Origin: Bacteroidota bacterium
GTDB lineage: Bacteria; Bacteroidota; Bacteroidia; Chitinophagales; Chitinophagaceae
Length of the DNA stretch: 64,000 bases
Direction of reading: 5' to 3'
Assembly (NCBI GenBank): GCA_030706635.1
Contig: JAUZOD010000002.1
Span: 1 to 64,000, forward strand
Part shown: positions 1 to 8,679 of the stretch, piece after piece
Layout of the letters: each line of letters opens with the position of its first letter
How positions within the stretch are numbered: the first letter of the stretch is position 1
Position numbers and translations under genes: made by a program
Notes under the pieces: model-generated
The model's database searches: none
What the model was told of the DNA's origin: nothing
The model's input: only the letters and a program-made list of their open reading frames with translations

Positions 1-1189
1 AAGACAATACTAGCAATCCGGCTCCGCTGGAAAATAAACCGGATCCTAATGAAATGGAAAAAGCGAAATCGCATATTATCATTCATAACATCAAAGCCTG
101 AGCCATTGTCTGCTATCGATAGCAGAATCGTATCGTTATTTCGAGAAAGATCAATTTTTACCACTGAAGCTTTTGCGTGTTTTATTATGTTATTTAGTTG
201 TTCCTGCACAATTCTGAAAACGTCCTGATTAAATTTTGCACTCATTCGGGTATGAATTTCAGAATCCATCGTACAACTTATTTTGATGGGATAGACTTCC
301 ATCAGGTCCTGCGTCATTTTATGAATAGCATCACAGAGTCCGATATTTTGAATGGCATCATTAATGAGCCCCTTGGCTAATTTTCTGATTTCTTCGATAG
401 CGGTAAGCGTGTATTCTGATGAACGGGTCAGGTTTAACTCCCTGTTCACCTCATTTCTTCTCCCTATGTCCAGATATATCCTCGAAGCAGCCAGCAACTG
501 ATTTACATTGTCATGCAGTTCTTTGCCAAGGTCAGACCTTTCAATCTCTTTTGCCTCCGTTATGGCATCTGCTATCTGTATCTCTTTTAGCCGTGTTTCC
601 GCTGCCCATTCTTTTTTGAAAAGTTTTTGCTGAATCAGGGACGACGACTGGGATTTCTCCTTGGCCGTTATTTCTTTGTCCAGCTTATGTTCCAGGTCGT
701 CCAACCGGTTTGAAGTGGCATCTGACTTCGACAGAGCAAAAATAATTTCGTCGGCTACTTTTTTTCCTTTTTAGTGTCAATTTTTTTTTGCCTGCGGATG
801 CCCTCGCTTCTGTCCACGAGCGTAGTAATAGCTTTTTTGACATCATTATCACCGGTAAATATCACCGAGGTAATTTGGCAAGGCAATTGCCGGCCATTTT
901 TTTTTGTGGCCATAAGATTCCCTGTAGCTTGCCCCACGGCTGCTCTTCGTTTTATCATTTGAGTAAAACCGCTATCCGCCCCATTAAAAATATCTCTAAG
1001 ATTTTTTGTCAGGAGTATTTTCTTCGGATATCCCAGCAGTTTTCCCGCCGCCCGGTTGACGGAAATGATTTTTCCGTCTTCGACGACAGATATGATATTG
1101 GGCAGAAGGGAGTTATCAAAGGCCTTTTGGTGCAGTTGGCGGGGTATGGGCTTTAGCGGTTTGTTATATTCTGACGACTTTTTAATCAT
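1..1189 (-). CDS. PAS-domain sensor histidine kinase (HisKA_3 type), 3' end outside window, split by a -1 frameshift
   Basis: The open frame from 1189 to 755 encodes 144 residues with one PAS domain (about residues 24-128). It stops at a TAG at 757-755. In the -1 frame, coding resumes at once and runs to the window edge, giving a coiled-coil linker, a dimerisation helix with ERSDLGKELHDNVNQLL (phospho-acceptor His) and the start of a HATPase_c domain with an N box (QEQLNNIIKHAKA) and the G1 box ADNGSGFD. The joined protein is a typical soluble Bacteroidota sensor kinase of the NarL-partner class, phosphorylating an unseen response regulator. The break lies in seven A residues, so it is either programmed slippage or an indel. 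After the G1 box the expected GxGL motif is not in frame (a GAGL is seen in another frame near position 20), so the gene may carry a second lesion. The family is clear; intactness is not. Confidence 0.75.
755..764 (-). other. A AAA AAG slippery heptamer followed directly by TAG
   Basis: On the minus strand the zero frame reads GAA AAA AAG TAG. The heptamer A AAA AAG (764-758) matches the -1 frameshift site known from E. coli dnaX. One backward slip turns AAG-TAG into AAG-GTA-GCC and joins the PAS part of the kinase to its histidine-kinase part with no lost or extra residue. A purine-rich AAGGA lies directly 5', closer than the stimulatory Shine-Dalgarno of dnaX. A sequencing or assembly indel in the A7 run would look the same. 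Confidence 0.5.
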
Positions 1190-1361
1190 GAAGAAACATT
1201 TGGCGGACTCACGGGCTTCAAAAGGTAAACTCTTTATCTGGTTAATCGTTTAAAACTGTGAATCTTGCAAGCTTTTATCATAGTTCTGTAACTAACGCTG
1301 ATGGAAGCACGTATTCAGTCGTTACACAGTTGGCCAAACAATTGCATCCAGACAAAACAAT

Positions 1362-2183
1362 ATGAGCTGGGCTTTAATAACAGGGGGAAGCAAAGGTTTG
1401 GGCTATTCTATTGCCGAGGCATTAGGTGGGAGGGGATATGATATCCTGTTGCTTGCGCGCAACAAGGAGGACCTTGTGTCTGCAAAACACAGACTGGAAA
1501 GCAATTGGTCCATACAGGTCGAGACATTTTCGATTGATCTTTCCTTACCCGGATCTGCGGAGGAAATTGGCAGTTGGTGCCGCACTCAGGCATTTGAAAT
1601 AAAAATCCTTTGCAACGTTGCGGGTCTGGGAGGAGCAAAAGATTTTCTTAGTCTGCCATTGTCTGACCTGATCCGTATGGTAAGCGTAAATTTTGAGTCT
1701 CCCATGAGTCTCACGCTATCCTTGATTCCCATCCTGCAAAAAAATGCTCCTTCTTTCATATTGAATGTTGGCAGTTTGGCCGGGTTTGCGCCCATCCCGG
1801 CAAAAAATATTTATTCAGCTACTAAGTCCGCCCTGCTTTTTTTCAGTTATTCCCTCAGGTGTCAACTTAAAGAGAAAAATATTTCCGTTAGCTGTCTTTG
1901 TCCCGGCCCCATATTTACAAAACCTGCCGTTGAAAAAGAAACTCGAAAAAAATTAGGATGGCTTGGTTCGCAGATGGCTGTTGAGCCTGCCAGGGTGGGA
2001 GAGATGGCTGTCCGCAACACGCTCAAACGCAAAATGCTTATCATTCCCGGAAGACTGTCCACCCTCATCTCCTTCGTACTCCGGGTGATGCCAGCAAGAT
2101 TATTAGCCCGGATTTTTTCGGAAAGCATCAGGGGCGATGAAAAGAAAAGAGAAAGTCAGCGCAAACAAACTGACCAAACATGA
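1362..2183 (+). CDS. SDR family NAD(P)-dependent oxidoreductase (tandem copy 1)
   Basis: A 273-residue short-chain dehydrogenase/reductase of the classical type, presumably cytosolic. The cofactor motif TGGSKGLG is at residues 7-14, NVAG at 85-88, the catalytic Ser at about 138 and YSATK (Tyr151, Lys155) follows. The C-terminal tail is basic. The order and spacing fit the DltE/YqjQ-like SDRs that act on acyl, ketone or sugar substrates. The substrate cannot be read from sequence. The stop codon overlaps the start of the next SDR (ATGA), so the two are translationally coupled. The two proteins are close paralogues with matching segments throughout, which points to a local duplication. Confidence 0.9.
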   Translation: MSWALITGGSKGLGYSIAEALGGRGYDILLLARNKEDLVSAKHRLESNWSIQVETFSIDLSLPGSAEEIGSWCRTQAFEIKILCNVAGLGGAKDFLSLPLSDLIRMVSVNFESPMSLTLSLIPILQKNAPSFILNVGSLAGFAPIPAKNIYSATKSALLFFSYSLRCQLKEKNISVSCLCPGPIFTKPAVEKETRKKLGWLGSQMAVEPARVGEMAVRNTLKRKMLIIPGRLSTLISFVLRVMPARLLARIFSESIRGDEKKRESQRKQTDQT

Positions 2184-3076
2184 AAAAGCTAGTGGTTCTT
2201 CTTTTATTTGGCTTTAAAGGATTGATGATTTTCGCCCAGGCAAACGATGAAAACAGATCGTCTGCCGACGGCTCCCGGCCTTATGCCCTGGTCGCTGGCG
2301 GAAGCAAAGGAATCGGTTATGGCATTGCAGAAGCGTTGGCCAAAAGAGGGTATAACCTGATATTGATTGCAAGGCATCTGGACACCCTGCAGGCTGCAAA
2401 AAGAAAATTGGAATCAGTCTATTCCGTCCACGTGGAGATATTGACGATTGATCTGAGTTTTGAAAGATCGGCAAATGAAATTGCGCAATGGTGCAAAGAC
2501 CGCAATATTCATCTAAAAATTCTTTGTAATGTGGCCGGTTTGGGAGGGGCTAATGATTATTTATCCTTTCCTCTGGATTCCCTGCGTTATATGGTCAGGT
2601 TGAATATTGAATCCTGCATGGCGCTTTCTCTAACACTGATGCCATTGCTGGAAAAAAACACGCCTTCTTATATCCTGAATGTTGCCAGTATGGCCGGCTT
2701 TGCTCCCATTCCGGTTAAGAATTTATATTCCGCTACCAAATCAGCTGTCATTTTCTTCAGTTATTCGTTACGCTATCAATTGAAGACCAAAAATATCAGC
2801 GTAAGCTGCCTCTGTCCCGGCCCCGTTTTTACCAAACCGGAAATTGTAAAAGATACCAAAGCAAAGCTGGGATGGTTTGGTATGAAAATGGCCCTTGATC
2901 CTGGAACGGTGGGCGAAGTAGCGATAAAAAAAACGCTCAGAAAGAAACTGATCATTGTACCCGGTTCCCTGGCCAAAATCAGTTCCGTTGTGATCAGGAT
3001 ATTGCCCCGGCGCTGGGTTGTTTCTCTTTATGGAAGGGCCGGAGACAAGAGCAAAAAGCGAATGAAGTCTTCATGA
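2180..3076 (+). CDS. SDR family oxidoreductase with N-terminal signal-like segment (tandem copy 2)
   Basis: A 298-residue paralogue of the preceding SDR. It has GGSKGIG at residues 40-46, NVAG at 117-120, Ser170 and YSATK at 183-187. It differs by about 30 extra N-terminal residues: two Lys, a hydrophobic stretch (about 3-18) and a plausible cleavage region FAQA. This resembles a Sec signal peptide or a membrane anchor. NAD(P)-dependent SDRs are normally cytosolic, so either the segment is an uncleaved anchor or the enzyme carries its cofactor across. The start overlaps the upstream stop by 4 bp, which supports this long form; the next in-frame Met codons would cut into the needed region or only partly shorten the segment. 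Substrate unknown. Confidence 0.87.
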   Translation: MKKLVVLLLFGFKGLMIFAQANDENRSSADGSRPYALVAGGSKGIGYGIAEALAKRGYNLILIARHLDTLQAAKRKLESVYSVHVEILTIDLSFERSANEIAQWCKDRNIHLKILCNVAGLGGANDYLSFPLDSLRYMVRLNIESCMALSLTLMPLLEKNTPSYILNVASMAGFAPIPVKNLYSATKSAVIFFSYSLRYQLKTKNISVSCLCPGPVFTKPEIVKDTKAKLGWFGMKMALDPGTVGEVAIKKTLRKKLIIVPGSLAKISSVVIRILPRRWVVSLYGRAGDKSKKRMKSS

Positions 3077-3129
3077 CGGTCCCGGGTTCCGGGTGCTGAA
3101 ACCTGATACCGTTGATAATGGCGATACGT

Positions 3130-3867
3130 CTAGTAGCGACCAGTTATCCTTTCCCCCGCCGCCGCATCCAACAGGATCTCACAATCCGGATGCAGTTGAA
3201 TCACCGATGCGGGTATATCTGTAGTCACCGGTCCGAGGATGGCTTTTTCAATGATCTCCGCTTTGTGTGCGCCTTTGGCTACGAGAATCAGCTTGCGGCT
3301 ATGCATGATGTTCTTAATGCCCCGCGTTAATCCGCCCAGTACAATATGATCCGGCACTTTCGTTTCCCTTCTCACCCGGGCTTCGAAATCAGGATCCATC
3401 GGAGAAACCCAGGTTTCGCTTTCAAATGGCGTTCCCGGCTGGTTGATGCCGATATGCCCGTTGGCTCCAATACCCAGTATCTGCAGGCCTGCACCACCGC
3501 GCTCTGCCAGTCGCTGTTCAAACAACCTGCACTCTTTTTCAAAATCATCTGACATGGTGGGCGGCATAATAAAATTTTCTTCCGGAATACCCAAAGGACC
3601 GGACAGCTGATTCAGGATCATGGTATGACAACTTCCGGTATATTCCCCGGGCAGGTTGGTTAGTTCATCCACATTGAACAGGGTAATCCGGGAAACATCA
3701 AAGGGGTATTGGGCATGAATTTGGGAAACGATCCGGTGCATGCCGATGGTAGTCTGTCCGGTAGATAAGCCGATGACGGCATTGGATTTATTCAGGATCT
3801 GCGCTATGATGCGCCAGGCCGCCGTTTCATCGAACTCCTTTTCGTTTTTAGTTATGGTGATCTTCAT
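3130..3867 (-). CDS. Glucosamine-6-phosphate deaminase family protein
   Basis: A 245-residue protein of the NagB/6-phosphogluconolactonase fold, expected to convert glucosamine 6-phosphate to fructose 6-phosphate and ammonia in the cytosol. Family landmarks are GLSTGQTT (33-40), FNVDELTNL with the Asp-Glu pair at 67-68, and GIGANGHIGINQPG (132-145) carrying the catalytic His. It is shorter than E. coli NagB (266), as many Bacteroidota homologues are. It is not next to nagA; a second homologue that is lies at 48375-49118. Its ATG overlaps the stop of a short upstream HPr-like frame (ATGA), which suggests the two once formed a coupled pair. Sugar specificity is inferred. Confidence 0.85.
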   Translation of the reverse strand: MKITITKNEKEFDETAAWRIIAQILNKSNAVIGLSTGQTTIGMHRIVSQIHAQYPFDVSRITLFNVDELTNLPGEYTGSCHTMILNQLSGPLGIPEENFIMPPTMSDDFEKECRLFEQRLAERGGAGLQILGIGANGHIGINQPGTPFESETWVSPMDPDFEARVRRETKVPDHIVLGGLTRGIKNIMHSRKLILVAKGAHKAEIIEKAILGPVTTDIPASVIQLHPDCEILLDAAAGERITGRY

Positions 3868-4200
3868 AAATGCTTTAATTGTTCATTAAAAAATAAGTCA
3901 ACGGCACTGGCTGCCATCACTTCATCCTCTCCTTCAATCAGGATGCTGATGGTGTCGCCACCGGGGGCGGTCAGCCTCACGAGCGCCATTGGAAAAGATC
4001 ACCAGTTTGTCTTCCGAGTTCACCTGTTCCCACACTTTTTGCTGATCGGCATCGACGGATTTATTGCCGTCCAGATAGGCCTGAATGAGAAATACATTTT
4101 CTGCCGGGCCGATAATAATGTCCAGTGAAGATTGAATTCCTTTGGCGAAAGCTTCATAGGCGGCAATCAGAAATTTCCGGATTGTGACGTGATCCTTCAT
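3864..4200 (-). pseudogene. Small gene upstream of the deaminase, frameshifted; C-terminal part HPr-like
   Basis: An 88-codon frame (4200-3934) starts with MKDHVTIRK and is not confidently recognised. In the +1 frame from 3989 to 3864 lies a 41-residue stretch (MALVRLTAPGGDTISILIEG at its start, then EDE and an Ala-rich helix) that resembles the C-terminal half of the phosphocarrier HPr: the SIM-like helix, a GDTI turn, the EGEDE strand and the last helix. Its TGA overlaps the ATG of the deaminase. If both parts belong to one gene, a single frameshift near 3990-4000 breaks it. The first part lacks the HARP phospho-histidine motif, so a working HPr is doubtful. Two unrelated short frames is the alternative. 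Confidence 0.4.
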
Positions 4201-4365
4201 TTTGAATAATATCGCACCTGCAATATGTATAATAAATGCATTGAACTGTGCATTTATTTTCAGAATCTTATGATAAAAGCAGATGTCGAAGCGGAGCTAT
4301 CACTAAAATTTTAACAGGCGGCTTCAGGCACTCCCGAATTGAAGCGGCGGAAATAACCATTAGAT

Positions 4366-4809
4366 TTGACAGATCTTCATTCCATGTTTATGACCAAAAT
4401 CAGTAACGGGCGGAAGTTTTTGTTTTTGCTTGCTTTCTTTCCCGTCGTGCCGGCCGCTATTTCAGGCGGTAGAGTCCCCACCCCGGTTGGGCTGAAGGAT
4501 GATCATAAAACACTGGCTATCGGCGCACCCGCGCCGGATTTCCATTTGCAGGGTGTGGATGGGAAGATGCATTCCCTGAAGTCTTTTGAAAAGGCAAAGA
4601 TATTCGTGTCGGCGGAAAAAGCGGTCTGGATTCAGAAAGCCGCCGTCAACTGGGCAAACGAACCGGTGAAACAGGATACCATCGGATTGAAAGGTATCGG
4701 GGGATTGGTGAAAAGCCCTACGGAAAAATTGAGGCTCATCAACGTCTGGGCTACCGGGTGCGTTCCCTTTGTACAGGAATTTCCGGTTATGAATCGGCAA
4801 ATATTATGA
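4366..4809 (+). pseudogene. Degenerate redoxin / TlpA-like gene, internally deleted and truncated
   Basis: The frame begins with a signal-peptide-like N-terminus (best start MFMTK at 4384), followed by the start of an AhpC/TSA-type redoxin domain (IGAPAPDFHLQGVDGKMHSL). It then jumps to KLRLINVWATGCVPFVQEFP, which matches the entry strand of a thioredoxin/TlpA domain but reads GCVPF where the active site WCGPC is expected. The reading frame ends a few residues later, overlapping the start of the next gene. A working protein of this kind would be several hundred residues long and keep a Cys pair. I read it as a relic with lost internal and 3' sequence. Confidence 0.6.
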
Positions 4810-7418
4810 ATAAACAATTCTTCAAACCATGGATGCTGCTGACGACGCTTGTCACGATCCTGATGTCTGCGCCGGTTTTTGTAAAATGCCAGACAAAACG
4901 TTTCAATGTGCTGGTGCTGGCGTCCCGGGCAAAGGATCATCTGAAAATGATCTCCGCGGCAAAACCATTCCTGGAGAAAATGGGTGCGGAGAATAATTTT
5001 TCGGTAGATTTTACCGATGACAGCAGCAAGATCAATACAGATAATCTGGCCCGTTACCAGGTATTTGTTATGCTGGATCTGGCGCCCTTTGATATGTCCT
5101 ATTCCCAGCAGGCCGCGCTGCAGCGGTTTGTGGAAGAAGGCAACGGCTGGGTGGGTATCCATGCCGCAGGGCTCACCGGAAAACAGTTTCTGGCTCCCGG
5201 AACCCGCTACTGGCAATGGTTCGAGGATTTTATGGGAGGGGTCGTCTATTCCCCCCATCCGGCTTATCAGAAAGGGACCGTTATCATCGAAGACCATAAA
5301 CATCCTGCCATGGAACATCTGCCGGAGAAATTGGAAATCTCCGACGAATGGTATGAATACAATAAAAGTCCCCGCGCCCATGTCCGTGTGCTCGCTACCG
5401 CCGACGAGTCTACATACAAACAAAATAAACCGATGGGAGACCATCCCATTATCTGGACAAATGAACGGTATCGCCGCATGATCTATATTGGTATCGGGCA
5501 TGATCCTTCCATATTGAATAATGAAGGTTACGATCACTTACTCCGGGATGCCATTCTCTGGGCTGGTTCTTCCGGGATGCCCATGCCCATGAAAAATGGA
5601 ATTATTCATTATGAAAAAAAATATGGTCCGGAAAAGGATTTGGATGGAAAAGAAAGATATAAACGCGCCATGGAGTGGTTTGCCAGATCCGGTCCGCGGG
5701 TCTCTAAAAAGATAAAGTATGCAGACGAAGAAGAAGGAAAAATTGCCGGAACGGGCATGTTCAGGGTGGTCACCGGAAATGCCGGTAATTATTACGAGCT
5801 GAAATTTGATATAAATATAACGGTGACGGATACCGGTTGTTCTTTCAGCACCGGACATTATTATGAGAAATCTGTGGAAAAAGGGATCAGCAATGAGTAT
5901 TCAAAAATTGGATACCGCTGGTGGGATTTCAGGCAGGGAAAACCCTGGTCAGCAGAGGATAGTATGTTATTTGCAGGACTCGATTCGAATAGTCTGGCGT
6001 TAAGGAGTTCCTTTGAGCAGTTTATGTCGCCCCGTTTCCGGGTACTCGTATTGTATGAAAATGGAGGGCATCATATTGATTATTCCAAAAGAGCGGTGAT
6101 ATGGCTGAACAAACTCGCCTCAGACAGCAATTTCAGGATCGATTACGTAACCAATACTGACAGCCTCAATGAAGAATTCTTATCGAAATACGGGCTCGTC
6201 ATTCAGCTGGACTATGCGCCCTATGCCTGGAAGCCCGATGCAGTATCCGCTTTTCAGCATTATATAGATCAGGGAAAGGGAGGATGGATTGGGTTTCACC
6301 ATGCAAGCCTGCTCGGTGAATTTGATGGATACCCGATGTGGCCCTGGTTTTGGAACTTTATGGGCGGTATCCGCTGGAAGGATTATATCGCGCGTTTCGC
6401 GAGTGCCACCGTACACGTGGAAGATCATCTCAGCCCTGTTATGAAAGGTGTGCCGGATTCATTCACGGTGCAGAAAGAAGAATGGTATACCTACGATAAA
6501 AGCCCCAGACCCCGCGTACACGTGATCGCCAACGTGGATGAATCGTCCTACCGCCCCGATACGACCATTAAAATGGGCGACCATCCGGTGATCTGGACCA
6601 ATGAACAGGTGAAGGCCAGGAATGTATATATTTTCATGGGTCATTCGCCGATACTGTTTGACGATTCCGTATACAGGAGAATTTTTTGCAATGCCATTTT
6701 CTGGGCGTCCGAAAAACCAAAACCGGCATTCAAAGCACTGGCATTCTATTCTACTACGGTTGAGTCTGACCATGTGGATTTTGCAAAAGATGCCATCCGG
6801 TTTTATTCCAGGTTGGCAGCTGAAAAAAACTTCGTTTTTGATACCACAACCAATTGGGAAAACCTGAATGAAGTCAATCTGAAGAATTATCAGGAGCTGA
6901 TATGGCTGAATGATTTCCCGCACACCGAACAGCAAAGAAATGCTTTCCAGCATTATATGGAGAAAGGCGGCGCCTGGCTTGGCTTTCATGTATCGGGTTA
7001 TAATGACAAGGATACAAAGTGGCCCTGGTTTGTCCGCTTTTTTGGAGGTGCGGCTTTTTACAATAATAATTGGCCTCCGCTCCCGGCCAAACTATTGATT
7101 GATGATACCCTGCATGCAGTGACCCGCCATATGCCCGCCTCGTACACGGCGCCGATTAACGAATGGTATGGATGGGATCCCGATCCCCGGCTGAATAAGG
7201 ACGTCCGGGTACTGATCACTCTGGATCCGGTAAATTATCCGCTGGGTAAAAAAGATATTATCACCCACGGGGATATTCCGGTGGTCTGGACCAACACCCG
7301 TTACCGGATGCTGTATATGAATATGGGACACGGCGACCAGATATTTAAATCTGATTTACAGAATCGTCTCTTTGAAAACGCCATCTGGTGGCTTGGAACT
7401 AAAGGGAACCCTAAGTGA
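4806..7418 (+). CDS. Secreted protein with three ThuA domains and a DUF4468-like insert
   Basis: An 870-residue protein with a Sec signal peptide (start chosen at MNKQFF, 4806, since upstream codons belong to the redoxin relic). ThuA-type domains (flavodoxin/class I amidotransferase-like fold) lie at about 32-265, 400-640 and 645-868. Each shows the strand FNVLVLAS-like start, a GNGWVGIHAA or GGWIGFHHAS or GAWLGFHVSG turn, an EWY motif after the 'below the threshold' loop, and a WTNERYR-MIYIGIGH ending. Between domains 1 and 2 (about 285-390) is a segment like DUF4468 with TBP-like fold (ERYKRAMEWF, then basic strands). ThuA proteins are tied to sugar metabolism, including 3-keto-glucose and trehalose derivatives, but the role here is unknown. 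Location is predicted periplasmic or outer-membrane associated. Confidence 0.85.
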   Translation: MNKQFFKPWMLLTTLVTILMSAPVFVKCQTKRFNVLVLASRAKDHLKMISAAKPFLEKMGAENNFSVDFTDDSSKINTDNLARYQVFVMLDLAPFDMSYSQQAALQRFVEEGNGWVGIHAAGLTGKQFLAPGTRYWQWFEDFMGGVVYSPHPAYQKGTVIIEDHKHPAMEHLPEKLEISDEWYEYNKSPRAHVRVLATADESTYKQNKPMGDHPIIWTNERYRRMIYIGIGHDPSILNNEGYDHLLRDAILWAGSSGMPMPMKNGIIHYEKKYGPEKDLDGKERYKRAMEWFARSGPRVSKKIKYADEEEGKIAGTGMFRVVTGNAGNYYELKFDINITVTDTGCSFSTGHYYEKSVEKGISNEYSKIGYRWWDFRQGKPWSAEDSMLFAGLDSNSLALRSSFEQFMSPRFRVLVLYENGGHHIDYSKRAVIWLNKLASDSNFRIDYVTNTDSLNEEFLSKYGLVIQLDYAPYAWKPDAVSAFQHYIDQGKGGWIGFHHASLLGEFDGYPMWPWFWNFMGGIRWKDYIARFASATVHVEDHLSPVMKGVPDSFTVQKEEWYTYDKSPRPRVHVIANVDESSYRPDTTIKMGDHPVIWTNEQVKARNVYIFMGHSPILFDDSVYRRIFCNAIFWASEKPKPAFKALAFYSTTVESDHVDFAKDAIRFYSRLAAEKNFVFDTTTNWENLNEVNLKNYQELIWLNDFPHTEQQRNAFQHYMEKGGAWLGFHVSGYNDKDTKWPWFVRFFGGAAFYNNNWPPLPAKLLIDDTLHAVTRHMPASYTAPINEWYGWDPDPRLNKDVRVLITLDPVNYPLGKKDIITHGDIPVVWTNTRYRMLYMNMGHGDQIFKSDLQNRLFENAIWWLGTKGNPK

Positions 7419-7644
7419 TATTTAGTTTGCAGCGATCATTGGCTGACGGAAGTTGCTGTTGGCATTTGCAAAAACCAGGCTCCATGCAGTTTCAGATGTG
7501 GATCGGTTGCTCATTCATCATTTTGTGAAACGAGGTCATTGATGGAATGGAAGTGCACAACGAGCTTTGCTTTTTTATTTACGACTTTCTTTCTCTAACA
7601 TTGCAGCGTGTCGGCTATTTGTTTTTAATTACCAAGATACTGCT

Positions 7645-8679
7645 ATGTTTGAAAATAATGCAAGCCGGAAGGCGTTTGAACTGCCAACGGTTGTTTTCGG
7701 AACGAGTGCACTGGGAAATTTGTATACGGCTCTGGATGATGATATTAAACTCGGGATTGTCGCCGAGTGCATACAGCATAGTTCCGGTAAGGTCGTATTC
7801 GATTCGGCTGGAAAATATGGCGCCGGGCTTGCTCTGGAATCCCTCGGTAGATCACTCAGATCGCTGCTGGTTGATCAGGAAAATGTCATGATCAGCAACA
7901 AGCTGGGATGGTACCGAACCGAATTAAAAACGGATGAACCGAGTTTTGAGCCCGGCGTTTGGAAGGATTTGAAATTCGATGCGGTTCAAAGGATCAGCTA
8001 TCAGGGAATCAGGGAGTGTTTTGATCAGGGAAATGAATTGCTGGGTGGCTATATTCCTCAAATGCTTTCCGTGCACGATCCGGATGAATACCTTGTACAG
8101 GCACGTAACGAGCAGGATGAAGAAAAACGATATCTGGATATCTTGGGAGCGTATCAGGCCCTTGCTGAACTGAAAGCCCAGGGTAGAGTGATGGCCATTG
8201 GCGTAGGAGCTAAAGACTGGAAAGTGATCAAACGGATATCAAATGATGTGTCGCTGGATTGGGTTATGATAGCCAACAGCATGACGATTAAAAGTCATCC
8301 GGAAGATCTGTCTGTTTTTATGAAGAGTTTGAAAAGCAAAGGGATTCCCATTATAAATTCGGCTGTTTTTCATTCCGGGTTTTTAATCGGGTCTGATTAC
8401 TATGACTATCGGCTGATCAAACCGGATAACAACGAGAACAGGGAAATCTTTCAGTGGAGGGCAGATTTTTTCAAACTGTGCAAAGCATTTGATGTAACGC
8501 CGGCACAGGCCTGTGTTCAATTTGCCCTGAAGGCGCCAGGTGTGAAAAGTATTGCGCTAAATACCAGCAATCCGAAACGGGTAAAGGAAAATATGGCTAT
8601 GGCAAATGCAGAAGTCACGGATCGTTTTTGGAAAACGATGAAATCAGCGGGACTGATACGAGCAGATTATCTCATTTAA
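7645..8679 (+). CDS. Aldo/keto reductase, D-threo-aldose 1-dehydrogenase-like
   Basis: A 344-residue TIM-barrel aldo/keto reductase. The N-terminal strand LPTVVFGTSALGNLY, the FDSAGKYG segment (catalytic Asp/Tyr region), and the C-terminal cofactor-binding part with a QFALKAPGVKSIALNTSNP ending match the family of D-threo-aldose 1-dehydrogenases (L-fucose and L-galactose dehydrogenases), which oxidise an aldose C1 to the lactone with NAD(P). The start at 7645 is preferred over 7567 because the extra 26 residues do not resemble the family. The gene stands alone, with about 225 bp of unremarkable sequence upstream. A sugar role fits the neighbouring alcohol dehydrogenase and AraC regulator, but no dehydratase or lactonase is adjacent. 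Confidence 0.85.
   Translation: MFENNASRKAFELPTVVFGTSALGNLYTALDDDIKLGIVAECIQHSSGKVVFDSAGKYGAGLALESLGRSLRSLLVDQENVMISNKLGWYRTELKTDEPSFEPGVWKDLKFDAVQRISYQGIRECFDQGNELLGGYIPQMLSVHDPDEYLVQARNEQDEEKRYLDILGAYQALAELKAQGRVMAIGVGAKDWKVIKRISNDVSLDWVMIANSMTIKSHPEDLSVFMKSLKSKGIPIINSAVFHSGFLIGSDYYDYRLIKPDNNENREIFQWRADFFKLCKAFDVTPAQACVQFALKAPGVKSIALNTSNPKRVKENMAMANAEVTDRFWKTMKSAGLIRADYLI

Noticed and set aside
4758-4805. Upstream extension of the ThuA protein
   Set aside because: It would place residues before the signal peptide and overlaps the redoxin relic; the ATGA at 4806 is preferred.
4632-5537. 301-codon frame on the minus strand opposite the ThuA gene
   Set aside because: It is a shadow of the plus-strand ThuA and redoxin frames, has no domain pattern, and the plus-strand protein is clearly real.
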